Positions 1-5,111 of a DNA stretch of 5,300 nt are shown here, piece after piece. Every line of letters begins with the position of its first letter. Position 1 is the stretch's first letter. The DNA comes from Deltaproteobacteria bacterium (lineage in GTDB: Bacteria > Myxococcota_A > Bradymonadia > UBA7976 > VGTA01): the NCBI GenBank assembly GCA_016874875.1, contig VGTA01000293.1:1-5300 (forward strand). Direction: 5' to 3'. The translations under genes were made by a program, and so were the position numbers. The notes under the pieces were generated by a model. It saw nothing but the letters and a program-made list of their open reading frames with translations, did not search any database and was not told the DNA's origin.

Positions 1-491
1 CCGCGCGCCCCGCCCTCCCCACTCTCATCGCCGCGCGCGGCGACCTGGGCGCCGGCAAGACCTCGCTCGCGCAGGGCCTCGCCCGCGGCCTCGGCGTGCC
101 GGGCGAGCGCTACGTCAACAGCCCCACGTTCGCCCTCGTCCAAACACACCCCGCTCCCCCCCTCGAGCTCCACCACGCCGACCTCTACCGCCTCGAGGAC
201 GAGGAGGAGCTGCGCTTCTTGGGCTTTGAGGACCTCCTCGGCGCCCCCGACGCGGCGCTCTACGTGGAGTGGCCGGAGCGCGCGCCGGGGCTGCTGCGCG
301 CCCCCCACCTCCGCCTCGATCTCGAGTACGTCCCCGGCGACCTCGACCGCCGCCTCGTGACGCTGCGCTTAGAACGCGCGGGGGCGGGCGCGGGGGCGGG
401 GGCCGAGGAGGGCGCGGGCGAGGCGGCGCGCGCGGAGGCGTTCACGGCGCTGTTCGGGGAGCTCTGCCCTGAGCTGCGCGCGCGCCCTTGA
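1..491 (+). CDS. tsaE: TsaE, tRNA t6A biosynthesis ATPase (5' partial)
   Basis: This is the C-terminal part of TsaE (YjeE family), the small P-loop ATPase that works with TsaB and TsaD in the cytoplasm to form N6-threonylcarbamoyladenosine at A37 of ANN-decoding tRNAs. The reading frame is open from base 3 with no start in the window, so the N-terminus lies off the left edge. The Walker A motif GDLGAGKTS is encoded at 39-65, NSPTF (switch-like family motif) at 117-131, HHADLYR at 171-191, and VEWPER (Walker B-like region) at 264-281, in the usual family order. A low-complexity Ala/Gly/Glu segment, encoded at about 379-435, separates the core from the last residues and looks lineage-specific. 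The gene ends 74 bases before a tRNA-Thr gene and is followed by a cell-wall amidase, a neighbour it also has in enterobacteria. The family call is firm; only the 5' end is missing. Confidence 0.95.
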   Translation, partial: ARPALPTLIAARGDLGAGKTSLAQGLARGLGVPGERYVNSPTFALVQTHPAPPLELHHADLYRLEDEEELRFLGFEDLLGAPDAALYVEWPERAPGLLRAPHLRLDLEYVPGDLDRRLVTLRLERAGAGAGAGAEEGAGEAARAEAFTALFGELCPELRARP

Positions 492-519
492 GCTCCCCCC
501 TTCCCCCCTCAAAAAAAGC

Positions 520-548
520 TTGACGTCGCCCTCGCGGTCTGCTACTAG
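520..548 (+). promoter_or_regulatory. Predicted sigma70-type promoter of the tRNA-Thr gene
   Basis: A good -35 box TTGACG (520-525) is separated by 17 bases from a weaker -10 box TACTAG (543-548). An A-rich run (511-517) lies just upstream and could act as an UP-like element. Initiation would be expected around 555, about 10 bases before the mature tRNA 5' end at 566. The -10 matches the consensus at only three of six positions, so support comes mainly from the -35, the ideal spacing and the location. Confidence 0.55.
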
Positions 549-565
549 CATCACTCGCCGAGCGC

Positions 566-638
566 GCCGATATAGCTCAGTCGGTAGAGCAGTTCATTCG
601 TAATGATCAGGTCATCGGTTCAAGTCCGATTATCGGCT
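566..638 (+). tRNA. tRNA-Thr (anticodon CGT)
   Basis: The 73-base sequence folds as a full cloverleaf. The acceptor stem is GCCGATA (566-572) with TATCGGC (631-637). The D arm is GCTC/GAGC (575-578, 587-590), and the T arm is ATCGG/CCGAT (614-618, 626-630) around TTCAAGT. The anticodon loop TTCGTAA (597-603) places CGT at 599-601, reading ACG (threonine), with A37 at 602. The sequence closely resembles the E. coli CGT-type tRNA-Thr. The anticodon stem has one T-T mismatch (593 with 607, tRNA positions 28-42). The discriminator base is T (638), and no CCA is encoded. The promoter upstream and the terminator directly downstream suggest transcription as a single-gene unit. Its ANN-decoding class makes it an expected substrate of the pathway that uses the TsaE protein encoded just upstream. 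Confidence 0.97.
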
Positions 639-1511
639 TCAGGGCGCCCCCACAAAGGGCGCCCTTCTCATTTCAGCGCCCCGCGGGTCGCCCAGGCGCT
701 GCTCGCGGCGCTCAGCGCCCTCGCGGCCCTCAGCGCCCCGTCCGCCGCGCCCGCGGCCCCGAGGCCGCGCGTGGCGCTCGACCCGGGGCACGGGGGCAAG
801 AACCACGGGGCGGCGGACCCGCGCCGCAAGGGGTGGAGCGAGAAGCGCTATACGCTCCTGATCGCGCAGCGCGCGCGAGCCCTCTTGGAGGGGGCGGGGG
901 TGGAGGTGTGGATGTCGCGCGTGGAGGACGCGCCGCGCTCGCTTCAGGAGCGCGTGCGCGCCGCGGCGGCGCACGGCGTGGACGCGTTCGTGAGCATCCA
1001 CATCAACGACCACCCCGTGGTGGGCGCCCGCGGGCACGGCACGTTCTTCTTGGCGCGTGAGGTCTTTGAGGAGTCGCGCGCGCGCCTCCAGGAGTTTGAC
1101 GCGCAGACGCGCGGGGCGGTCTTTGACGCCAACGTGCGCCTCGCGCCGCGCCAGCCGCTCCCCCCCGCGGGCGCCGCCCGCGACGCGCTCCTCGACCTCC
1201 TCCACCAGGGCGCGCAGCACGAGGCGGTCCACCTCGCCCACATGGTCAACCAGGCCCTCTCTGAGCGCAGCCCCTTTGGCTCGCGTGGGGTCAAGCAGGC
1301 GGACTTTGGGGTGCTCAAGGGGCTCGCGATGCCCGCCATCGTGTGCGAGGTGGGCTTCATCAACCACCCGCAGGAGGGGCCTTTCGTGACCTCTGAGCGC
1401 GGCATGGACGCCCTCGCGGCGGGCGTCGCGGCGGGGGTGACGCGCTACCTCGCCCTGCGGCGGGGCGCCGCCCTCCCCCTCGAGGCGCCCTCTGGGGCGC
1501 CCCCTTTTTAA
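603..1511 (+). CDS. N-acetylmuramoyl-L-alanine amidase (Amidase_3 family)
   Basis: This is a zinc-dependent cell-wall hydrolase that cleaves the bond between MurNAc and the L-Ala of the stem peptide, acting in the periplasm. Numbering from the ATG at 603, the hydrophobic stretch at about 29-52 (VAQALLAALSALAALS, then Ala/Pro-rich) looks like a signal peptide. The catalytic domain spans about 56-287. The likely zinc ligands are His63 (DPGHGG), Glu80 (WSEK) and His133 (SIHIND), and the catalytic Glu is Glu249 (CEVGFINH). No LysM, AMIN or SPOR domain is present. The tail after about residue 290 is largely the translation of the terminator hairpin. The 3' end is firm but the start is not. The ATG at 603 is inside the tRNA gene, and the first 12 codons are tRNA sequence. 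The alternatives CTG (699) and GTG (771) lack a good ribosome-binding site and trim or remove the signal peptide. I give the longest frame because it alone keeps a basic segment before the hydrophobic core. Confidence 0.85.
   Translation: MIRSSVQVRLSASGRPHKGRPSHFSAPRVAQALLAALSALAALSAPSAAPAAPRPRVALDPGHGGKNHGAADPRRKGWSEKRYTLLIAQRARALLEGAGVEVWMSRVEDAPRSLQERVRAAAAHGVDAFVSIHINDHPVVGARGHGTFFLAREVFEESRARLQEFDAQTRGAVFDANVRLAPRQPLPPAGAARDALLDLLHQGAQHEAVHLAHMVNQALSERSPFGSRGVKQADFGVLKGLAMPAIVCEVGFINHPQEGPFVTSERGMDALAAGVAAGVTRYLALRRGAALPLEAPSGAPPF
641..669 (+). terminator. Intrinsic terminator after tRNA-Thr
   Basis: A perfect 9-bp stem, AGGGCGCCC (641-649) with GGGCGCCCT (657-665), encloses a 7-base loop and is followed by a short T-rich stretch (TTCT, then ATTTC). 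It begins three bases after the mature tRNA end, the expected place for a tRNA terminator. It also lies between the ATG at 603 and the amidase domain, so any amidase message starting upstream would have to read through it. Confidence 0.75.
1484..1509 (+). terminator. Intrinsic terminator inside the 3' end of the amidase gene
   Basis: The stem GGCGCCC (1484-1490) with GGGCGCC (1495-1501) closes a TCTG tetraloop. Three C and then five T (1505-1509) follow, running into the TAA stop. A competing stem, GGGGCGCC (1462-1469) with GGCGCCCC (1496-1503), uses the same right arm and ends one base before the T run. Termination here would separate the amidase transcript from the downstream membrane-protein gene. 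Confidence 0.55.
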
Positions 1512-1545
1512 AGCGCTCGTGAGGCGCTCGCGCTCGGAATACATC

Positions 1546-3243
1546 ATGTGGATCCATCACATAACAGGTGCCTGGCACCTGTTCGTCGCCCCGCTGCGGC
1601 GCCACCTCACCCCCCTCCTCGCCGCTCGCCTCCTCGGGCTCAGCCACCTCAGCGCCGCCCTCTCCCTGCGCGGACAGGCGCTAGGACTGATCGGGGAGCG
1701 GGGCGTGCTGCCCTGGGCGGCGCGGCTGCCGGGGGCGGAGGTGAGCTCGCCCCTCTGGGCGCTCGGCGCCCCCGACGCGCTCATCTCGGCGCTCGTGTGG
1801 GCGTGGGCGGCGGCGGGCGCGCTGCTCGCGCTCGGGCTCATCCCCGCCCCCGCCCTCGCCCTCGCCCTGCTCTGCGCCGTCACCCTCAGCCAGGCCTGCG
1901 CGCCCTTCCTGCCCTTCCAGTGGGACCTCCTGCTGCACGAGGCGAGCCTCCTCGGGCTGCTCTACGCGCCCTGGGCGCTCACCCTCGCCGCGGGGGCGCG
2001 CGCGCCGCGGGCGGCGTGGCGCGCCTGGGGGCTGCGCCTGCTCCTGTGTAAGCTCATGTGGGACTCTGGCGCCGCCAAGCTCCTCAGCGGCGACCCGCTC
2101 TGGGCGGAGCTGCGCGCCCTCGACGTGCACTTCTGGACGCAGCCGCTCCCCCACGCCGGCGCCGCCCTCGCCGCCCGCCTGCCGCGCTGGGCGCTCTCCG
2201 CCGGCGCCTACCTCACCCTCGCCGTGGAGCTCTGGGCGCCGCTGCTGCTCTGGCTGCGCGTGCGGAGCGCCTGGGCGCTGTGGGGCGCCGGCCTCCTGCT
2301 GGCGGCGGTGGGGGTGTGGCGCGGCGCGGCGCCCACGCTCACGTCGTGGGACACGCTCTCGTTTGTGGCGCTCGCCCTCCTCCTCGACGAGCGCGCGGCG
2401 GGGTGGCGCCTCGGCCCGCAGCTCCCCGCCGCCTACGCCGGCGCGGCGCCCATCGCGCTGCTCATGCTCCTCATCGCGCTCACGGGCTCCTATGGCTTCT
2501 TTCAGCTGCTCACCCTCGCGCTGCTCGTCGCCTCCTGCGAGGCGCAGAGCGGGGGCGAGGGGGCCCCTGCGGGCCGCGGCGCGCGCCTCGCCCAGGGATT
2601 CACCCTCGCCGCCCTCAGCGCCTGGGGGGCGGCGAGCGCCGCGCTCCACGCCCCCTGGCTCGGCGTCAAGGCGCTGCGCGAGTCCTTTGAGGCCGAGCGC
2701 GCCGCCCCGGGCGCCGGCGGGCTGCCGTACCGCGCCTACGCCGCCTTTGAGTGGACGCAGCGGCGCCTGGGGCCCTGGCAGGTGGTGGCGCGCTACGGGC
2801 TGTTCGCCACCGTGACGCGCGAGCGCGCCGAGCTCGTCATCGAGGGCAGCGCCGACGGAGTCGCGTGGGCGCCCTACCGCTTCGCCTATAAGCCCAGCGG
2901 CGACGACCCGCTGCCCCCCCCCGCCGCCGGCCTCCACATGCCGCGCCTCGACTGGCAGATGTGGTTTGAGGCGCTCTCGCCCACCTGCCAGGAGAGCTGG
3001 CTGCTCGACCTCCTCGAGGCGCTCCTCGAGGGGCGCGAGGGCGCGCGCGCCCTCCTCGCGGGTGGCCCCCCCCCCCCCCCCCGCCTCGTGCGCGTGCGCC
3101 GCGTGCAGATGTCGCCCACGCCCCGCGCCTTCTGGCGCGGGCGCCCGGCGGGCTTCTATTGCCCCGAGACCGACCTCGCCCGCCTGCGCGCGGCGCGCGC
3201 TGAGCTGCGGCGGGGGAGGGGGGCGGAGGGCGCGGCGAAATAG
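1546..3243 (+). CDS. Lipase maturation factor (LMF1-like) family membrane protein
   Basis: This is a polytopic membrane protein of the lipase maturation factor family. Animal LMF1 helps secreted lipases fold in the ER; the role of bacterial members is not established. Numbering from the GTG at 1519 (574 aa), hydrophobic segments lie at about 31-58, 88-128, 138-158, 226-246, 252-266, 278-290, 308-340 and 360-378. Family signatures are clear: ALGLIGERGVLP (54-65), LPFQWDLLLHEASLLGLLYA (131-150), LMWDSGAAKLLSGDPLW (179-195), TQPLP (207-211), and a C-terminal domain with RYGLF (425-429), VIEGSADGVAW (440-450) and MPRLDWQMWFEAL (474-486). I prefer the ATG at 1546, with a weak GGA eight bases upstream; the GTG at 1519 is possible but has no visible ribosome-binding site. 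A perfect palindrome covers codons 7-13 of this choice. A run of 17 C encodes the prolines at 517-521. The typical Trp-rich end is replaced by WRGRPAGFY and a basic tail. Confidence 0.88.
   Translation: MWIHHITGAWHLFVAPLRRHLTPLLAARLLGLSHLSAALSLRGQALGLIGERGVLPWAARLPGAEVSSPLWALGAPDALISALVWAWAAAGALLALGLIPAPALALALLCAVTLSQACAPFLPFQWDLLLHEASLLGLLYAPWALTLAAGARAPRAAWRAWGLRLLLCKLMWDSGAAKLLSGDPLWAELRALDVHFWTQPLPHAGAALAARLPRWALSAGAYLTLAVELWAPLLLWLRVRSAWALWGAGLLLAAVGVWRGAAPTLTSWDTLSFVALALLLDERAAGWRLGPQLPAAYAGAAPIALLMLLIALTGSYGFFQLLTLALLVASCEAQSGGEGAPAGRGARLAQGFTLAALSAWGAASAALHAPWLGVKALRESFEAERAAPGAGGLPYRAYAAFEWTQRRLGPWQVVARYGLFATVTRERAELVIEGSADGVAWAPYRFAYKPSGDDPLPPPAAGLHMPRLDWQMWFEALSPTCQESWLLDLLEALLEGREGARALLAGGPPPPPRLVRVRRVQMSPTPRAFWRGRPAGFYCPETDLARLRAARAELRRGRGAEGAAK
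1563..1583. repeat. Perfect 10-bp inverted repeat with one central base
   Basis: AACAGGTGCC (1563-1572) and GGCACCTGTT (1574-1583) are exact reverse complements around a single T (1573). The element lies at the beginning of the LMF-like gene, 52 bases after the amidase stop, and is translated there as ITGAWHLF. Such a compact, perfect palindrome could be a dispersed REP-like element or a dimeric regulator's operator. One copy in this window cannot separate the two. Confidence 0.7.
3066..3082 (+). repeat. Homopolymer of 17 C within the LMF-like gene
   Basis: Seventeen consecutive C residues encode five prolines (517-521) plus the first base of the next Arg codon. The present length keeps the frame, which continues with family-like sequence (PRLVRVRRVQ). 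Gain or loss of one base would shift the last ~53 codons. The tract is a likely replication-slippage site and also a likely sequencing-error site. Confidence 0.9.
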
Positions 3244-3438
3244 GGCGGCGGCTACAGCCTCTGGAGCGCCGCCGACGACGTGGTGCAGGGGGCGTGCCTC
3301 GTGTGGGGCCACAACTCCTGCCGCCTCCCCGCCTACACGGGCGAGCTGCGCTATAACCTCCTCCGGCACATCGAGCTGCGCGACCTTACCGCGGACCTGC
3401 AGGTGCGCCTCGTCACCGAGCGTGACCTAGGGGAGTAG
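3244..3438 (+). pseudogene. Coding-like 64-codon stretch after the LMF stop; possible alpha/beta-hydrolase tail
   Basis: Directly after the LMF-like TAG (3241-3243), the same frame stays open for 64 codons to a TAG at 3436-3438. It has G/C-rich third positions and a balanced, protein-like composition, unlike a chance frame. It contains no ATG; GTG codons at 3280, 3283 and 3301 are possible starts but lack a convincing ribosome-binding site. The peptide begins GGGYSLWSAADDVVQGA and later reads YNLLRHIELRDLTADLQVRL. The S-x-x-D-x-V pattern, then an LRH-I-x-L stretch and an amphipathic C-terminal helix, resembles the acid and histidine parts of an alpha/beta-hydrolase (lipase-like) catalytic triad. 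That family assignment is tentative. No nucleophile Ser motif or N-terminal half is present, so it would be a remnant. It could also be an extension of the LMF protein cut off by a nonsense codon, or a small independent gene. Confidence 0.4.
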
Positions 3439-3449
3439 CGGGGAGTATC
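3430..3449 (+). repeat. Two tandem copies of a 10-base unit
   Basis: GGGGAGTAGC (3430-3439) is followed directly by GGGGAGTATC (3440-3449), differing at one base. The first copy supplies the TAG that ends the coding-like remnant. It is most simply a small local duplication. Confidence 0.6.
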
Positions 3450-3610
3450 GGCGGGAGCGAGCAGTACATCTGAAAATAAAAATGGTTTCGCCCCTTGATT
3501 TATAATCTTTGTGATGAATAAAACCAACTCGCGCGTTGCGCGCCAGCGAGGGGCGCCGGCACGTATCACCACACAGACATCACACAAATATATCAGGCGA
3601 GGGACACGAA
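3439..3610 (+). promoter_or_regulatory. Intergenic promoter and leader region of the carotenoid oxygenase gene
   Basis: This gap is visibly richer in A/T than its surroundings. It contains a perfect -10 hexamer TATAAT (3501-3506). No good -35 lies 16-18 bases upstream: positions 3478-3483 read AAAAAT within an A-rich tract. The small inverted repeat GATT-TAT-AATC (3497-3507) overlaps the -10. GCGCG-TTG-CGCGC (3531-3543) would be in the leader. Both could bind regulators, but nothing shows that they do. A start near 3513 would give a leader of about 100 bases. The weak -35 hints that activation may be needed. Confidence 0.5.
3599..3603 (+). promoter_or_regulatory. Ribosome-binding site of the carotenoid oxygenase gene
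   Basis: GAGGG (3599-3603) lies seven bases before the ATG at 3611. It fixes that ATG as the start rather than the in-frame TTG at 3536, which would add 25 residues ahead of the signal sequence. Confidence 0.75.
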
Positions 3611-5071
3611 ATGAACTTCAACCGTCGAGAGCTGCTGAGGCTCTGCGGGGGCGCGGGGGCGGCGGCGTGGCTGGCGGGGTGCGGGGAGGAGGAGGCGGGG
3701 GCGGCGCCGCACCTCGGACTCCCCTTTGAGTCGCGGGCGCCGGTCCTGGAGGGGGACGCGGCGGCGCCGTGGTGGGCGCGCGGCAACTACGCGCCCGTCG
3801 CCGACGAGTACGACAGCCGCGACGCCAGCGACCGCCTAGAGGTGATCGGCGCCCTGCCGCCCACCCTCAACGGCACCCTGCTCCGCAACGGCTCCAACCC
3901 CAAGGACGAGGACCCGCTGTTCTGGTTCTTTGGCGACGGCATGCTCCACGGCCTCAACCTCAGCGGCGGCGAGGCGCGCTGGTATAAGCGGTCATGGATC
4001 CAGACGCCCGCGGTCAAGGGCGAGCAGGCGGGGGTGGCGGCGGGGCGCGCCAACACGAGCCTCGTGCGCCACGCGGGGCGCACGCTGGCGCTCTACGAGG
4101 TGGCGCCGCCCTTCGAGGTGCGCCCCGAGGACCTCAGCTCCGTGGGCTACCACAGCTTTGACGGCGCCACCTACGGGCCCATGTGCGCGCACCCCAAGGT
4201 GGACCCGCGGACGGGGGAGATGTGGTTCATCGGCGTGAGCATGGTGCCGTCAGCGCTGAGCTGCACCTGCGTGGGCGCGGGCGGCGAGGTGCTCAAGCAC
4301 ACCTCGATGCCGCTCGACGCGATGCGCATGATTCACGACTTTCAGCTCACGCCGCGTTTCGTGGTGCTGCTCGACCTCCCCGTCCTGCTCAACCCCGCGT
4401 TCGTGAGCGGCGGCCCGATGTTTGAGTGGCGCCCCGACCGCGTCGCCCGCATCGGGCTGATGCCGCGCGACGGGGAGCTGAGCGCCACGCGCTGGTTTGA
4501 GGTGGCGCCGAGCTACGTGTTCCACACCTTCAACGCCCACGAGGAGGGCGACGAGGTCATCTTGGAGGCGTGCCGCTTCGTGCCCAGCGCCGAGGACGAC
4601 TTCTTCACCAACACGAGCGCGCCCACCCCGTGGCGCTGGTCGCTCAACCTCAAGACGGGCGCCGTCCGCGAGGAGGCGCTCAGCGACCTCTCCGTCGAGT
4701 TCCCCACCATCGACCTCCGCCGCCAGGGTCAGGCGCACCGCTTCAACTACGGCCTCCAGATCACGGCGCCCACGCCCGACTACCCCCTGCACCCGCGCGG
4801 CCTCTTTAAGCAGGACCGCGCGAGCGGCGCCGTGGAGCTCTGGGACCGCGGCGAGGCGCTGCAGCTCGACGAGGCTGTCTTTGTGCCGGATTCGCCGTCC
4901 GCGGGCGAGGATGAGGGGTGGCTCCTGAGCGTGGCGTATCACCGCGCGGAGGCGCGCAGCGAGCTCCTGGTGGTGGACGCGCAGCGCCTGTCGGCGGGGC
5001 CGGTGGCGCGGGTGATTTTGCCTACGAGGGTGCCGTTTGGGTTCCATGGGCTGTGGGTGCCGGAGGGGTGA
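3611..5071 (+). CDS. Carotenoid oxygenase (RPE65/CCD family), predicted Tat-exported lipoprotein
   Basis: This is a complete 486-residue member of the carotenoid/stilbene cleavage oxygenase family: non-heme iron enzymes that split a conjugated C=C bond of an apocarotenoid, carotenoid or stilbene with O2. Length and motif order fit the seven-bladed propeller fold. NGTLLRNGSNP (87-97) and FFGDGMLHG (106-114) are family motifs. The four iron-binding histidines are visible as His194 (CAHPK), His242 (MIHDFQ), His305 (VFHTFNAHEE) and His479 (GFHGLW). Glu363 in VEFPTIDLR is a likely second-shell ligand. The N-terminus FNRRELLRL resembles a twin-arginine motif. A short hydrophobic segment follows, ending in a lipobox LAGC with Cys24, which predicts export of the folded protein and lipid anchoring. 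The ATG at 3611 has a ribosome-binding site seven bases upstream. The gene has its own upstream promoter region and converges on lpd. The exact substrate cannot be told from sequence. Confidence 0.95.
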   Translation: MNFNRRELLRLCGGAGAAAWLAGCGEEEAGAAPHLGLPFESRAPVLEGDAAAPWWARGNYAPVADEYDSRDASDRLEVIGALPPTLNGTLLRNGSNPKDEDPLFWFFGDGMLHGLNLSGGEARWYKRSWIQTPAVKGEQAGVAAGRANTSLVRHAGRTLALYEVAPPFEVRPEDLSSVGYHSFDGATYGPMCAHPKVDPRTGEMWFIGVSMVPSALSCTCVGAGGEVLKHTSMPLDAMRMIHDFQLTPRFVVLLDLPVLLNPAFVSGGPMFEWRPDRVARIGLMPRDGELSATRWFEVAPSYVFHTFNAHEEGDEVILEACRFVPSAEDDFFTNTSAPTPWRWSLNLKTGAVREEALSDLSVEFPTIDLRRQGQAHRFNYGLQITAPTPDYPLHPRGLFKQDRASGAVELWDRGEALQLDEAVFVPDSPSAGEDEGWLLSVAYHRAEARSELLVVDAQRLSAGPVARVILPTRVPFGFHGLWVPEG

Positions 5072-5111
5072 GGGGGGGTGAGGTGATGGGTGCCTCACCC
5101 GACCCTCACCC
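5066..5111. terminator. Nested hairpins between convergent genes, possible bidirectional terminator
   Basis: The outer stem GGGTGAGGG (5066-5074) pairs with CCCTCACCC (5103-5111). The inner stem GGGTGAGG (5076-5083) pairs with CCTCACCC (5093-5100) around a 9-base loop. Both stems are perfect, separated by one base on the left and two on the right. The outer arm begins inside the last codon of the oxygenase gene and includes its stop. The structure lies between convergent stop codons, as expected for a shared terminator. Neither strand has a T run after the stem, so it is not a canonical intrinsic terminator. Confidence 0.5.

Noticed and set aside
456..517. Hairpin GGGGAGCTC (456-464) with GAGCTCCCC (490-498) across the tsaE stop, followed by seven A
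   Set aside because: The A run would make it a terminator only for minus-strand transcription, and no minus-strand gene lies nearby. The 25-base loop is also long for a plus-strand terminator.
566..640. tRNA-Thr as an integration site of a mobile element
   Set aside because: No integrase, no duplicated tRNA 3' end in the window, and ordinary chromosomal genes on both sides.
639..1547. Long minus-strand open frame opposite the amidase, of equal length (302 codons)
   Set aside because: It is rich in Arg, His, Gly and Glu, has no recognisable domain, and mirrors a well-supported gene. Long antisense frames are expected at this GC content, and the equal length is chance.
3241..3243. UAG read as pyrrolysine in the LMF-like gene
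   Set aside because: Nothing in the window supports pyrrolysine use (no pylT, pylS or methylamine methyltransferase gene). Fusion or nonsense mutation is simpler.
1681..3369. 562-codon minus-strand open frame opposite the LMF-like gene
   Set aside because: Low-complexity Gly/Arg/Glu composition with no motifs. The plus strand carries clear LMF family signatures throughout.
3536..3610. TTG start at 3536 for the oxygenase, adding 25 residues
   Set aside because: The ATG at 3611 has a GAGGG seven bases upstream and starts directly with the Tat/lipobox signal; the extra residues would bury it.
3511..3729. Short plus-strand frame (GTG 3511 or ATG 3514) possibly acting as a leader peptide overlapping the oxygenase start
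   Set aside because: The frame runs into a Gly-rich shadow of the oxygenase gene, has no ribosome-binding site and shows no motif.
4250..5098. 282-codon minus-strand open frame opposite the carotenoid oxygenase
   Set aside because: Composition is a shadow of the real gene, with no domain features or start signals.
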